64,000 nucleotides of DNA from Kofleriaceae bacterium (GTDB taxonomy: Bacteria; Myxococcota_A; Polyangia; Haliangiales; Haliangiaceae), in assembly GCA_025357755.1 (NCBI GenBank), contig JANXOP010000054.1:1-64000 (forward strand), given 5' to 3'. Shown here one piece after another: positions 33,275-44,132 of this stretch. Within the stretch, counting starts at the first letter, position 1; every line of letters starts with the position of its first letter. The notes under the pieces were generated by a model. It searched no databases and was not told where the DNA came from. It worked only from the letters and a program-made list of their open reading frames with translations. The position numbers and the translations under genes were made by a program.

Positions 33275-35014
33275 CTAGAGGCAAACGTGAGGCGTCGTCG
33301 TGGACGGCGCGGTGACGGTGAAGTGGATCACCTGGTCGGTGCCCGGCGAATACAGGTTGCCAAGCTTGTCGGCTACCGAAGCGGTGCCCTTGAGCGTGAA
33401 CGTGTACGTGCCCGGAGCGAGAGCCGCGGCCGGGGTGAGCCGGAGCTGCTCATAGGATCCCGCGCCAGCGACACCACGGTTGGAGGCCACGAGCGTCACT
33501 GCCGGCGAGATCGTGTAGTCGGCTGCCGTGAGGGTCGCCGGGTCGATCTCCTGGTTGAACGTGAGGGTGATGCCAGTGGCCGAAGCAGACACCGACTCGC
33601 TCGCGTTGTCCTTCGGCGTGATCGACTTTAGCGTGATCGCCGCAGCCGTCGTGAACGTGACGACCTGATCGGCAGCCTGGGTGTACGTCGCCGAGCTGAC
33701 ACAAGCGCCGAACTCAGCGCCCGGACAATCGGAGATCGCCGCGCCACCCTTGAGCGTGAACGTGTAGGCGGTTCCGAGTGCGTAATCCCCCGCGAGGCGG
33801 ATATTTCCGGTTACCGGATTGATCTCCACGAGTGCATTCGCGAGCGCCGGTGTAATCGTGTAATCAGCCGCTGTGAACGTGGCGTCGTCCATGTACTGGT
33901 TGAACGCGAGCTCAATCTTGGCGCCCGGCTCGGTGGCCGGCGTGATGCCGACGAGCTTGAGCGCGTTCGTCTTGAACTCGGTCTGCGTCAGCGCCGCCAC
34001 CGAGGGTGCGCCGAGCGTCGTCGACTTACCGCACTGGTCGACGAGCACCGTGCCCGCCTTGAGCGTGAATGTGTAGTCACCGCTCGTGATGAAGTCAGCA
34101 CCGATGCTGTAGTCGTCAGGCGCATTTGCCGAGACGAATACGTTGGCTGCAGCTGGCGTGAAGTCAACGCCCGACTGCACCGATGCCTGAGTGACCGGGG
34201 CGTTGAAGGTGACGTCGACGCCTGCGGCGATCGGGTCGACCGACTTGCCGTCGGCGGGCGTGATCGCGATGACCTGGATCGGCGCGATCTTGAACTTGTA
34301 AGGAATGGCCGTGGTGCCGCGCTGATCCGCGGGGACCTGGTTGCCATCCTTGTCGTGGATGATGTCCTTGAGGCTGACGAAGCACTCCGCGCCCGTCGCG
34401 ACCACGGTCGGATCATTCGGGATGATCGCGAGGCTGGGTCCGAGGGGGTAGCTGATGCTGTTACCAGCCGGCGAGTAATAGCCGTCGTACGGAACGTCGA
34501 CGAGGCCCGTGCCCGCGGCGCTCTCGCACTTGAGCGTCACCGGCTGGGTGTTCTTCAGCGTGCCTGTGTATGTGCCCGTCGGCATTCCCATGGCATTGAC
34601 GTCGGGAACCAGATCCTCGATCGAAGGATCGAGCAGCTCGTCGAACTCGATGCGGACGTACCAGGACTCCGGCATCGCGCTGATCAGCTCGTCGACAGGT
34701 TTGGTACGATCCGTTGGACAGATCACGAGCTGCGTGACGTCGTTGAGATCGACCTGATCGGGACGCTTGTCGTCCCCGATCCCTTGGTCGTTCGGCCCGA
34801 TCGTCTTGCAGTATGTGGCCTGCTCGAGCGCAGCCCCCCCTCCTGCTAAACCAGGGCGCGTATCGAGCGCGTTGACGGAGACGGTGAGTACCTCTGGCGG
34901 ACCCTCGGGCCGCAGATCGCTGTACTCATTAGGACGGGTGCAGGCAGTGAGCGCGAGCGCAGACGTCGCGACCACGCCGACCCATTTCCAACGAAGTGGA
35001 AGATAGACGGACAT
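33275..35014 (-). CDS. Lipoprotein with several SbsA-type Ig-like domains
   Basis: Lipobox LALTACTR; repeats such as SITPKDNASESVSASATGITLTFNQEIDPATLTAADYTI. Confidence 0.85.
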   Translation of the reverse strand: MSVYLPLRWKWVGVVATSALALTACTRPNEYSDLRPEGPPEVLTVSVNALDTRPGLAGGGAALEQATYCKTIGPNDQGIGDDKRPDQVDLNDVTQLVICPTDRTKPVDELISAMPESWYVRIEFDELLDPSIEDLVPDVNAMGMPTGTYTGTLKNTQPVTLKCESAAGTGLVDVPYDGYYSPAGNSISYPLGPSLAIIPNDPTVVATGAECFVSLKDIIHDKDGNQVPADQRGTTAIPYKFKIAPIQVIAITPADGKSVDPIAAGVDVTFNAPVTQASVQSGVDFTPAAANVFVSANAPDDYSIGADFITSGDYTFTLKAGTVLVDQCGKSTTLGAPSVAALTQTEFKTNALKLVGITPATEPGAKIELAFNQYMDDATFTAADYTITPALANALVEINPVTGNIRLAGDYALGTAYTFTLKGGAAISDCPGAEFGACVSSATYTQAADQVVTFTTAAAITLKSITPKDNASESVSASATGITLTFNQEIDPATLTAADYTISPAVTLVASNRGVAGAGSYEQLRLTPAAALAPGTYTFTLKGTASVADKLGNLYSPGTDQVIHFTVTAPSTTTPHVCL

Positions 35015-35088
35015 TAACGAGCCTCCCAACAGTTGCTTTCGGCAGCGGAGTGATCGCCCACTTGTGTGTCGAACGCAAGCTACTCAAA

Positions 35089-35120
35089 TGACAAAGGCCA
35101 GCAGAATGCCAGCCTTGTCA
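35089..35120 (-). terminator. Probable hairpin terminator downstream of recA
   Basis: tgacaaaggccagcagaatgccagccttgtca forms a long imperfect stem 68 bp past the recA stop, with T-rich minus-strand continuation. Confidence 0.5.
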
Positions 35121-35187
35121 CAACTAGATCCCGTGTCCGGAATCCGTACGTCAGATAATTTGACTACCAATTACACGTGAGCATTGC

Positions 35188-36384
<1,197 letters not shown>

Positions 36385-36418
36385 CCGATTTGTCTCCCGG
36401 AGCGTGCTGAAGCGCTCC

Positions 36419-37099
36419 TTATTTGGCCCGTTCGCGTGGCCATCCGTCGTCAGTTTCGTCCGCCATGTCTACGGCTTCGGTCTGACGTTTTTCGGGCTGT
36501 ACCGGCGCTCGATCGGCTGTTTTGAAGGCGATTTTGGAGATTTCGTTGTATGCAGAAACCTCTGATATCGTTTTGCTTTCGAACAAAATCACGCCGTCCA
36601 CCCGGGTATCACTGAACATTTGTTCCGACATGGGTAACACGACGTCTTTCAGCGGTCGAGTTTCTCGTGCACGACCTAGCGTGACGTGCGCTTTAAAGCC
36701 GCGGCTCTCGGCGGCGAACCCGAGCGTCGCGCAGGCCAGGTCGATCCGGCTGGCGAGCTCTGCGGTCTCGCCGCGATCTTCGACCCCGGCCCACACGACA
36801 TTGGCCGAATCCAGCGACGGAAATCCGCCGAGCCGAGCCGTCCGAAACTTGAACGGCTGGCAGCCAACGAGCGCGGCCGTGATCCGATCCTCGACGGCGT
36901 GGACCAGCTCGGGCTGGACCCAGCCGAGGAACTTCAGCGTCAGGTGATAGTTGGTCGGCGAGGCCCACTTGATATCGAGGTTGGCGTCCTTGGCGCGACG
37001 CGCGAGCTGCTCGGCACATTGCGCGAGCGCATTGGCGGTCTGGACCGAGACCCGAACACCGACGAACAAGCGCGTCCCGCGCTCTGATTCTTCACTCAC
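36419..37099 (-). CDS. thpR: RNA 2',3'-cyclic phosphodiesterase
   Basis: Two HxT motifs ([21 protein letters not shown]) of the 2H phosphoesterase family. GTG start overlaps cinA stop (GTGA). Confidence 0.9.
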   Translation of the reverse strand: MSEESERGTRLFVGVRVSVQTANALAQCAEQLARRAKDANLDIKWASPTNYHLTLKFLGWVQPELVHAVEDRITAALVGCQPFKFRTARLGGFPSLDSANVVWAGVEDRGETAELASRIDLACATLGFAAESRGFKAHVTLGRARETRPLKDVVLPMSEQMFSDTRVDGVILFESKTISEVSAYNEISKIAFKTADRAPVQPEKRQTEAVDMADETDDGWPRERAK

Positions 37100-38376
37100 G
37101 ACTTCACCTCCTCGAGGATCAAGCTCAAGGCCCACCACGCGGCGAGCTGACGGATCTGGTCGCGTGTCCCCGGCCACGCGAGCTGCTTGGTCTTGACGGC
37201 CGTGTGCGTGGCGATCGCCAACCACACCGTGCCGACGGGCTTGTCGGGCGTCCCACCGTCGGGGCCGGCGATCCCGCTCACCGCGACGGCGAGATCGGTC
37301 CCGAATCGCTCGCGTGCGCCACTCGCCATCTCGCGCACGGTCGCTTCGCTGACCGCGCCGTGGGTCACGAGCGTCGCCTTGGCCACGCCGAGCTGACGGA
37401 TCTTCTCTTGATTCGAGTACGTGATCGCGCCGCCGGCGAACGCCGCCGAGCTCCCAGGCAGCGACGTCAACAGCTCGCCGATCAGGCCGCCCGTGCACGA
37501 CTCCGCCGTCGCGACGGTGCGCTTGGTCGCGATCAGCTGCTTGGTCACGACCGCGACGAGGTTGTCGGCGCCCGTTCCGTAGAGCACCCCCGCGAGGCGC
37601 TCGCGGACCTGCGTATCCATAGAAGCGAGCCGCGCATCGGCCGTCGCTTGATCGCGATCGCGGACCACGAGCTTCACGAGGGTCTCGGGAAACTTCACCT
37701 GATAGTGGATCGTCGCGCCGGGCACGTCGTCGACGATGCCCCGACAGAGTTGCGAGATCTGCGACTCGCCACGCCCGAACGCGCGATAGATTTGACGCGC
37801 GATCCGCTCGACGCTGCCGGCCGCTTCCCGAAGCTCGGCGAGCCGCGCCCGCAAGGTCGACTCCCAGATCCCGGCGATCTCGCGCGGGAACCCCGGCAGG
37901 CAGAACACCGGGATCGGCGAGCCCTGCAGGCTTCTATAGATTGATTGTTCGAAACACGGCGCCAGCCCGGCCGGGTTGCCGAGCACGCGGGCCCCGGTGG
38001 GGACCCGGACCTGGCGGAGCTGGATCGCGGCGAGGCCCGGATTGACCGAAGCTCCCGGCATGCGGGTAAAAAACGACTCCATCCGCGCCCGGGCCGTCTC
38101 GTCGACCACGGGAGCTACACCCGCAAGCGCCGCGACCACGTCGACGGTTAGATCATCCTCGGTCGGCCCCAGCCCCCCGGAGCAAATCACGACGTCGGCG
38201 CGCTCGACCGCCTGACGCAGCGCCGAGGTGATATCGTCAGCGTCATCGCAGCAACTGGTCATCCAGCGTGTCGTGATATCGAGGTCCCACAGGCGCTGTG
38301 CGAGGGTGGACGCATTCGTGTTCACGATCTCGCCGCGGCACAGCTCGTCGCCAATCGTCAAGATCTCGGCATTCAT
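37096..38376 (-). CDS. cinA: CinA family competence/damage-inducible protein
   Basis: [23 protein letters not shown]-terminal [35 protein letters not shown]. Confidence 0.96.
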   Translation of the reverse strand: MNAEILTIGDELCRGEIVNTNASTLAQRLWDLDITTRWMTSCCDDADDITSALRQAVERADVVICSGGLGPTEDDLTVDVVAALAGVAPVVDETARARMESFFTRMPGASVNPGLAAIQLRQVRVPTGARVLGNPAGLAPCFEQSIYRSLQGSPIPVFCLPGFPREIAGIWESTLRARLAELREAAGSVERIARQIYRAFGRGESQISQLCRGIVDDVPGATIHYQVKFPETLVKLVVRDRDQATADARLASMDTQVRERLAGVLYGTGADNLVAVVTKQLIATKRTVATAESCTGGLIGELLTSLPGSSAAFAGGAITYSNQEKIRQLGVAKATLVTHGAVSEATVREMASGARERFGTDLAVAVSGIAGPDGGTPDKPVGTVWLAIATHTAVKTKQLAWPGTRDQIRQLAAWWALSLILEEVKS

Positions 38377-38423
38377 GGCCCGCACACTCTATCTCCTTCA
38401 GGCCGAGAAGTAGGGCGGTTCGG

Positions 38424-38453
38424 TTGACGCAGCACCGCCGCCCCTCCTATGAT
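38424..38453 (+). promoter_or_regulatory. Candidate sigma70-type promoter for the PP2C gene
   Basis: TTGACG (38424-38429), 18 bp spacer, TATGAT (38448-38453); 32 bp upstream of ATG 38486. Confidence 0.6.
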
Positions 38454-38485
38454 TTCGGTGGAGTACGGGGCTCTCAGTTCTTCCT

Positions 38486-39252
<767 letters not shown>

Positions 39253-39253
<1 letters not shown>

Positions 39254-39750
39254 TGACCTACCAGGTCACGGGCAAGCTGACCGTCAAGGCGCGGTCGAGC
39301 GTCCACGACACGACCACCGTGTGGGACAAGATCACGGGCACGGTCGAGGCCGATCCGAGCGCGCCTGGTGGCATCGAGGCCGCGAAGGCGACGTTCTCGG
39401 TCGACATGACGGCGTTCGACGCCGGCGATTGGCTGAAAAACCGGAAGCTTCGCAAGGACTTCGCGATCGAGGACCACCCGACCGCCACGTTCGCGCTGGA
39501 GCGCGTGTCGGAGGTCGTGAAGGACGGGGCGAGCTTTGCCGCGAAGGCCGAAGGTCAGTTGCGCTGGCGTGGCAAGACGGTTCCGCTCAAGCTTGTAGGC
39601 AAGGGCTCCCTCGATGCCGATCGTCTCACTGCCTCGGCCAGCTTCGACCTCGACATCCGGTTACTCGGGCTCGCCGCGCCCAAGTTCTTGCTGTTCAAGG
39701 TCGAGGACGTCGTGACCGTCGAGATCGTGTTGCAAGGCCGGCCCTCGTGA
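39253..39750 (+). CDS. YceI family protein
   Basis: [46 protein letters not shown]-like motif ([16 protein letters not shown]). GTG overlaps upstream TAG. Confidence 0.85.
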
Positions 39751-40232
39751 AGGGGCTGTTGCTCGTCGCAGCGCTGGCGGCCTGCGATGGCGCGAAGGTC
39801 GAGCCGAACGGGCTCGGCAACTACCGCTTCGGGCACACCACGATCGCTGGCATCCACGACGGCAACTGCCAGCCGACCGAGCTGCGCGATGGCCGCAAGG
39901 CGATCTGGTGCTTCGGCCTGCCACCGATCAAGGTCGGCAAGCGGGTCGCCGAGGTCGATGCGTACTTCAATGCGATGCCGCCGTTCGATCCGAAAACGAC
40001 CGCACCACTGATCGAGCTCCAGCTCAAGGTCCGCGGCTGCTCCGAGGATGAAGCCGAGCGCTGGCTGCGCGAGCGCTTCGGTCCGCCGATCGAGAGCAAA
40101 TCGACGCGCGAGTACTGGAAGAATTCGTTTCTGTGGGTCGGCGCGTTCCTGCCGAGCGAGCCCGGCCGCTGCCTGATCCATCTGCTGCCGCTCTCGGAGA
40201 ACGCCGAGATCGATCGCATCAAAGCAGAGTAG
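39747..40232 (+). CDS. Small hypothetical lipoprotein
   Basis: GTG overlaps upstream stop (GTGA); [12 protein letters not shown] lipobox. Confidence 0.7.
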   Translation: MKGLLLVAALAACDGAKVEPNGLGNYRFGHTTIAGIHDGNCQPTELRDGRKAIWCFGLPPIKVGKRVAEVDAYFNAMPPFDPKTTAPLIELQLKVRGCSEDEAERWLRERFGPPIESKSTREYWKNSFLWVGAFLPSEPGRCLIHLLPLSENAEIDRIKAE

Positions 40233-40300
40233 TCACGAGCTCGAGCGAACGCGGGCATGGTGGCGACCGCTCACCTCGCGAAGCGACCCGCCGATCAGGA

Positions 40301-41341
40301 TCAATAAGCTGGGGTCGTGATCGCCCAGTCCGCATCGAACTGGGTCTGGATCACCTGCACCTGATCGGGCTCGAGCACGAGCCCACCGACTTCGCGATTC
40401 TGCGACAGCGACGTCGACGACATGTTCTCGCTGCCGACGAACGCGACGCCATCGCCGATCATCAGCTTGGCGTGGAGATAGAACTGATCGATCGCGTAGC
40501 GCACCGGGATGTTGCGCTGCTGCATGAAGGTCGCGACGCCCGCGGCGCTGGACGTATCGCTCGTGCTATCGCTCTCCAGGATCACGCGTACCGTCGCGCC
40601 GCGATCGTGCGCCGCTCCGACCGCGTTCCGGATCGTGGCGTCGGTGATGTAGAGCACCTCGACATCGAGCGTCGTGGTCACGCTGTTGATGAAGTCATAG
40701 ATCCGCTGGTTCGAGTTGATCGGCGAGACGATCATGCGCGTGCAAGCGAGGTTCGCGACCGGCGGGCTCTTGCCCTGCGCGAGCTGCCAGTCCTGATCGA
40801 AGATCGCCTGGATGTCGGTGACGTCTTCAGGATCGCGATCGACGAAGCCGTAGTTGCGCTCCTTGTCCATCGCATCGGCGTTGAAGTTCATCGACATCAC
40901 GAGCGCGCTGGTGCGATCGACGATCACGTACTTCGCATGCGCGTACGTGTAGACCCTGGACGCGTTCAGCCACTGGACGCCGCCGGTATTGAAGATGCCG
41001 GTGACCGAGGCATTCCCCGCTTCATCGGGATCGAGGATCACGCGCACGGTCACACCGCGCTTGCGCGCCGTGACGATGTGGTTCGCGATGTCCTTGACCG
41101 TGAACAGATACATCTGGAGATCGAGGCTCGACTGCGCGCTATCGATCGCCGCGTTCACACGATCCTGGAGCCCGGTCGGTCCGACGAAGGCCTCGAGCGG
41201 CACGGTCCGCGCCGTGCGTGGCGTGCAGCCGGTGCCGTCGACACCATCGGGCTCGAGCGCGGCCGAATCAGGAGCGGCGCCATCACTGCCTCGGCACGCC
41301 ACGATCGTGATCCATGCAACAACGAGCATCAGGCCGCGCAT
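40301..41341 (-). CDS. Phospholipase D-like lipoprotein
   Basis: Lipobox ITIVACRG; two HKD-like motifs HAKYVIVDRTSALVMSMNFN and HAKLMIGDGVAFVGSENMS. Confidence 0.88.
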   Translation of the reverse strand: MRGLMLVVAWITIVACRGSDGAAPDSAALEPDGVDGTGCTPRTARTVPLEAFVGPTGLQDRVNAAIDSAQSSLDLQMYLFTVKDIANHIVTARKRGVTVRVILDPDEAGNASVTGIFNTGGVQWLNASRVYTYAHAKYVIVDRTSALVMSMNFNADAMDKERNYGFVDRDPEDVTDIQAIFDQDWQLAQGKSPPVANLACTRMIVSPINSNQRIYDFINSVTTTLDVEVLYITDATIRNAVGAAHDRGATVRVILESDSTSDTSSAAGVATFMQQRNIPVRYAIDQFYLHAKLMIGDGVAFVGSENMSSTSLSQNREVGGLVLEPDQVQVIQTQFDADWAITTPAY

Positions 41342-41385
41342 CCGGCGCGACTATGCGCGAGGCTGCTCGTCGCCGAAAGCGGAAT

Positions 41386-41922
41386 CTACTTCTTGGCCCG
41401 CTGCTCGTTCGGGCACGTGCCGTTGGCATCACCCGAATACTTGGGGCACGTTCCATACAGCTCGTGGCGGTGACGGAGCACCGTGAAGCCGCCGAGCTTT
41501 GCCGCGATGCGCTCCTGCAGCCGCTCGATCTCGTCGTCCTCGAACTCCAGGATGAGGCCGCACTTGATGCAGATCAGGTGATCGTGATGGTCGCCGACGA
41601 CCTCGTAGCGCGCCTGACCATCGCCGAACTGGCGCTCGATCGCGAGGCCGCTCTCGACCAGCAGCTTGAGCGTGCGGTAGACCGTGGCGTAGCCGACCCT
41701 GGGGTGGCGCTTGCGGACCTTCGAGAGGAGCTCGTCGATCGAGACGTGATCGCGGGTCCGCAGAAACTGCTCGACGATCGCCTCGCGCTGGGCGGTAGTA
41801 TTGAGGCGATGATCGGTGATGTACGACCGCCACCGATTTTTCAGCTCGTCCGTATCGTTCGGCCTGAAGTCCGAGCGCTCCCCCATGGGTTTCAGCTTCT
41901 CCGCAACTGCCTTTGACGTCAA
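41386..41922 (-). CDS. Fur family transcriptional regulator
   Basis: [68 protein letters not shown]. Confidence 0.94.
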   Translation of the reverse strand: MTSKAVAEKLKPMGERSDFRPNDTDELKNRWRSYITDHRLNTTAQREAIVEQFLRTRDHVSIDELLSKVRKRHPRVGYATVYRTLKLLVESGLAIERQFGDGQARYEVVGDHHDHLICIKCGLILEFEDDEIERLQERIAAKLGGFTVLRHRHELYGTCPKYSGDANGTCPNEQRAKK

Positions 41923-41971
41923 GCGATCTCGGAGGGATGACTTTTCAGTTTTGCGCAGCTACTCTCCGGCC

Positions 41972-42205
41972 GTGGCCGATCCCGAGCTCGGATTTGACGC
42001 GATCATGTCGCGCTTGCGCGAGGTCGTCAGCAAGCTCGAATCGGGCGAGCTCACGTTGGAGCAGTCGCTCGCGGTCTACGAGGAAGGCGTCAAGCTCGCA
42101 CGCACGGGTCAGACGCAGCTCGCCTCGGCCGAGAAGCGCGTCGAGATCCTGGTCAGCGCCTCGGGCGGGGTGCAAGCCGTGCCCTTCGACGAGACGAGCT
42201 CCTGA
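41972..42205 (+). CDS. xseB: Exodeoxyribonuclease VII small subunit
   Basis: FDAIMSRLREVVSKLESGELTLEQSLAVYEEGVKLAR. Confidence 0.93.
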   Translation: MADPELGFDAIMSRLREVVSKLESGELTLEQSLAVYEEGVKLARTGQTQLASAEKRVEILVSASGGVQAVPFDETSS

Positions 42206-43158
42206 TGGCGACGCTCGCTCCAGCCAGCGCTCCGAAAGAGCTCGCCGCGTTTCTCGACGAGATGCGCGCGCTCGTCGATCGCGACCTCGCGCGTCGGCTC
42301 GCGCCACCCGCCGAAGATCCAGGTCGCCTGGTCGAAGCGATGCACTACGCCGCGACCGGTCCCGGCAAGCGGCTGCGTCCCGCGATCCTGCTCGCTGCGG
42401 CCGAAGCGTGTGGTGGTTCGCGCGAGGCCGCCCTCCCCGCGGCCTCGGCGCTCGAGATGCTGCACGCGTACACGCTCGTCCACGATGATCTCCCGGCGAT
42501 GGACGACGACGACATGCGGCGCGGTCGTCCGACCGTGCACATCGCCTTCGGAGAGGCGATCGCGATCCTCGCCGGTGATGGCCTCCTCACGGCGGCGTTC
42601 GGCACGCTCGCCGAGCTCGGTCCGAATTGCGCGCCCGCGGTGCGCGTGCTCGCGCAGCGCTCCGGTAGTGCCGAGCTGCTCGCCGGTCAGGCAATCGATC
42701 TCGCGTATGCGCGGGCCGGCAGCATCAGCCAACCCGCCGACGAGGTCGAGCTGATCGACATCGAGCACCGCGCAGCGCGAACGTCGTCGCCGCTGATCGA
42801 ATCGACCCGGGTCACCGATACCGCGCTCGAGCTCGTGCCGGCGCGTACGCTCGACGAGATCGAGCACATGCACGCCGCGAAGACCGGTGCGTTGTTCGCG
42901 GCGGCGGGCGAGCTCGGTGCGATCGCTGCGGGTGCACCGGCCGCGACGATCGCGGCGCTCGGTCGCTACGGGATGGCGATCGGGATCGCGTTCCAGCACG
43001 CCGACGATCGCGACGACGCCGAGCTGCTCGAGCACGGGTCCGCGGCCGCCGAACGGATGCGGACGCTGTGTACGCAAGCCCGCGCCGAGATAGCCCCGCT
43101 CGGTCCACGTGGCCGGCATCTCGACGCAATTGCGGCGTGGATCCTCGCCCGCGCTTGA
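42205..43158 (+). CDS. ispA: Polyprenyl (farnesyl/geranylgeranyl) diphosphate synthase
   Basis: GKRLRPAILLAAAEACGG, HDDLPAMDDDDMRRGRPTVH first Asp motif, GIAFQHADDRDDAE second Asp region. Confidence 0.92.
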   Translation: MATLAPASAPKELAAFLDEMRALVDRDLARRLAPPAEDPGRLVEAMHYAATGPGKRLRPAILLAAAEACGGSREAALPAASALEMLHAYTLVHDDLPAMDDDDMRRGRPTVHIAFGEAIAILAGDGLLTAAFGTLAELGPNCAPAVRVLAQRSGSAELLAGQAIDLAYARAGSISQPADEVELIDIEHRAARTSSPLIESTRVTDTALELVPARTLDEIEHMHAAKTGALFAAAGELGAIAAGAPAATIAALGRYGMAIGIAFQHADDRDDAELLEHGSAAAERMRTLCTQARAEIAPLGPRGRHLDAIAAWILARA

Positions 43159-43171
43159 GGTACGAATAAGA

Positions 43172-44074
43172 GTGACCGACGAGTGGGACGAGGAGACGGG
43201 TGCGACCGACATCGAGGAGCTCCAGCGTACTGGTGCCGTCTCTGCCCGCCGCGCCTGCCTCACGATCCTGACCGGCACGCTTTCGGGTCAGCTGTTCAAG
43301 GTCACCAAGGGCCACCTCAATATCGGCCGCTCGCCGCAAGCGGAGCTCCGGCTCGATGACGATGGCATCTCGCGCAACCACGCGCGGATCCGCAGCGAGA
43401 CCAACAGCGCGTGGATCGAGGACATGGAGAGCCGCAATGGCACCTTCCTCAATGGCGAGAGGATCAAGCAGCCGATGGAGCTGCGCGATGGCGACAAGAT
43501 CCAGGTCGGGCGCGGCACCGTGCTGCGGTTCGGCTTCCAGGACGCGCTCGACGAATCGTTCCACGAGAACCTCTTGTCGTCGGCGCTGCGCGACGGCCTG
43601 ACCAAGCTGTTCAACAAGCGCTACCTGATGGATCGCCTGGACAGCGAGCTCAAGTTCGCGGTCCGGCACGAGACCTCGCTGTCGCTGCTGCTCCTCGATA
43701 TCGATCACTTCAAGAAGATCAACGACACCCACGGCCACCTCGCCGGCGATGCCGTACTCGCGAACTTCGCGCAGGTGCTCGGCCGCGCGGTGCGCAATGA
43801 AGATGTCGTCGCGCGATTCGGTGGCGAGGAGTTCGCGATCATCCTGCGCGCGATCGGGATCGAGCCCGCGTTTCAGATGGCGGAGCGGCTCCGCAAGCTG
43901 GTCGAGCAGACCTCCGCGATGTCGAGTGCCGGTCCACTCAAGGCGACCGTCTCGATCGGTGTGGCGGGGTTCCCGTCGTCACCGGTCAAACTGCCAGATC
44001 AGCTCGTCGAAGCCGCCGACAAGGCCCTCTACCGCGCCAAGGGTGAGGGTCGTAACTGCGTGCGTCGCGCGTAG
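43172..44074 (+). CDS. FHA-GGDEF diguanylate cyclase
   Basis: FHA: LNIGRSPQAELRLDDDGISRNHARI..MESRNGTFLNGERI; GGDEF: DIDHFKKINDTHGHLAGD, RNEDVVARFGGEEFAII with RxxD I-site. Confidence 0.95.
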   Translation: MTDEWDEETGATDIEELQRTGAVSARRACLTILTGTLSGQLFKVTKGHLNIGRSPQAELRLDDDGISRNHARIRSETNSAWIEDMESRNGTFLNGERIKQPMELRDGDKIQVGRGTVLRFGFQDALDESFHENLLSSALRDGLTKLFNKRYLMDRLDSELKFAVRHETSLSLLLLDIDHFKKINDTHGHLAGDAVLANFAQVLGRAVRNEDVVARFGGEEFAIILRAIGIEPAFQMAERLRKLVEQTSAMSSAGPLKATVSIGVAGFPSSPVKLPDQLVEAADKALYRAKGEGRNCVRRA

Positions 44075-44132
44075 TCGCTCGCCCGGAGGAAGGGAATTTG
44101 GCCCGGGCGATCGGCGTTGCTAGGGTCTGAGC

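Noticed and set aside
36385-36440. Looked for a LexA/SOS box directly upstream of recA
   Set aside because: No CTGT-N8-ACAG or GAAC-N4-GTTC-like dyad seen; the only symmetry is the short hairpin reported separately.
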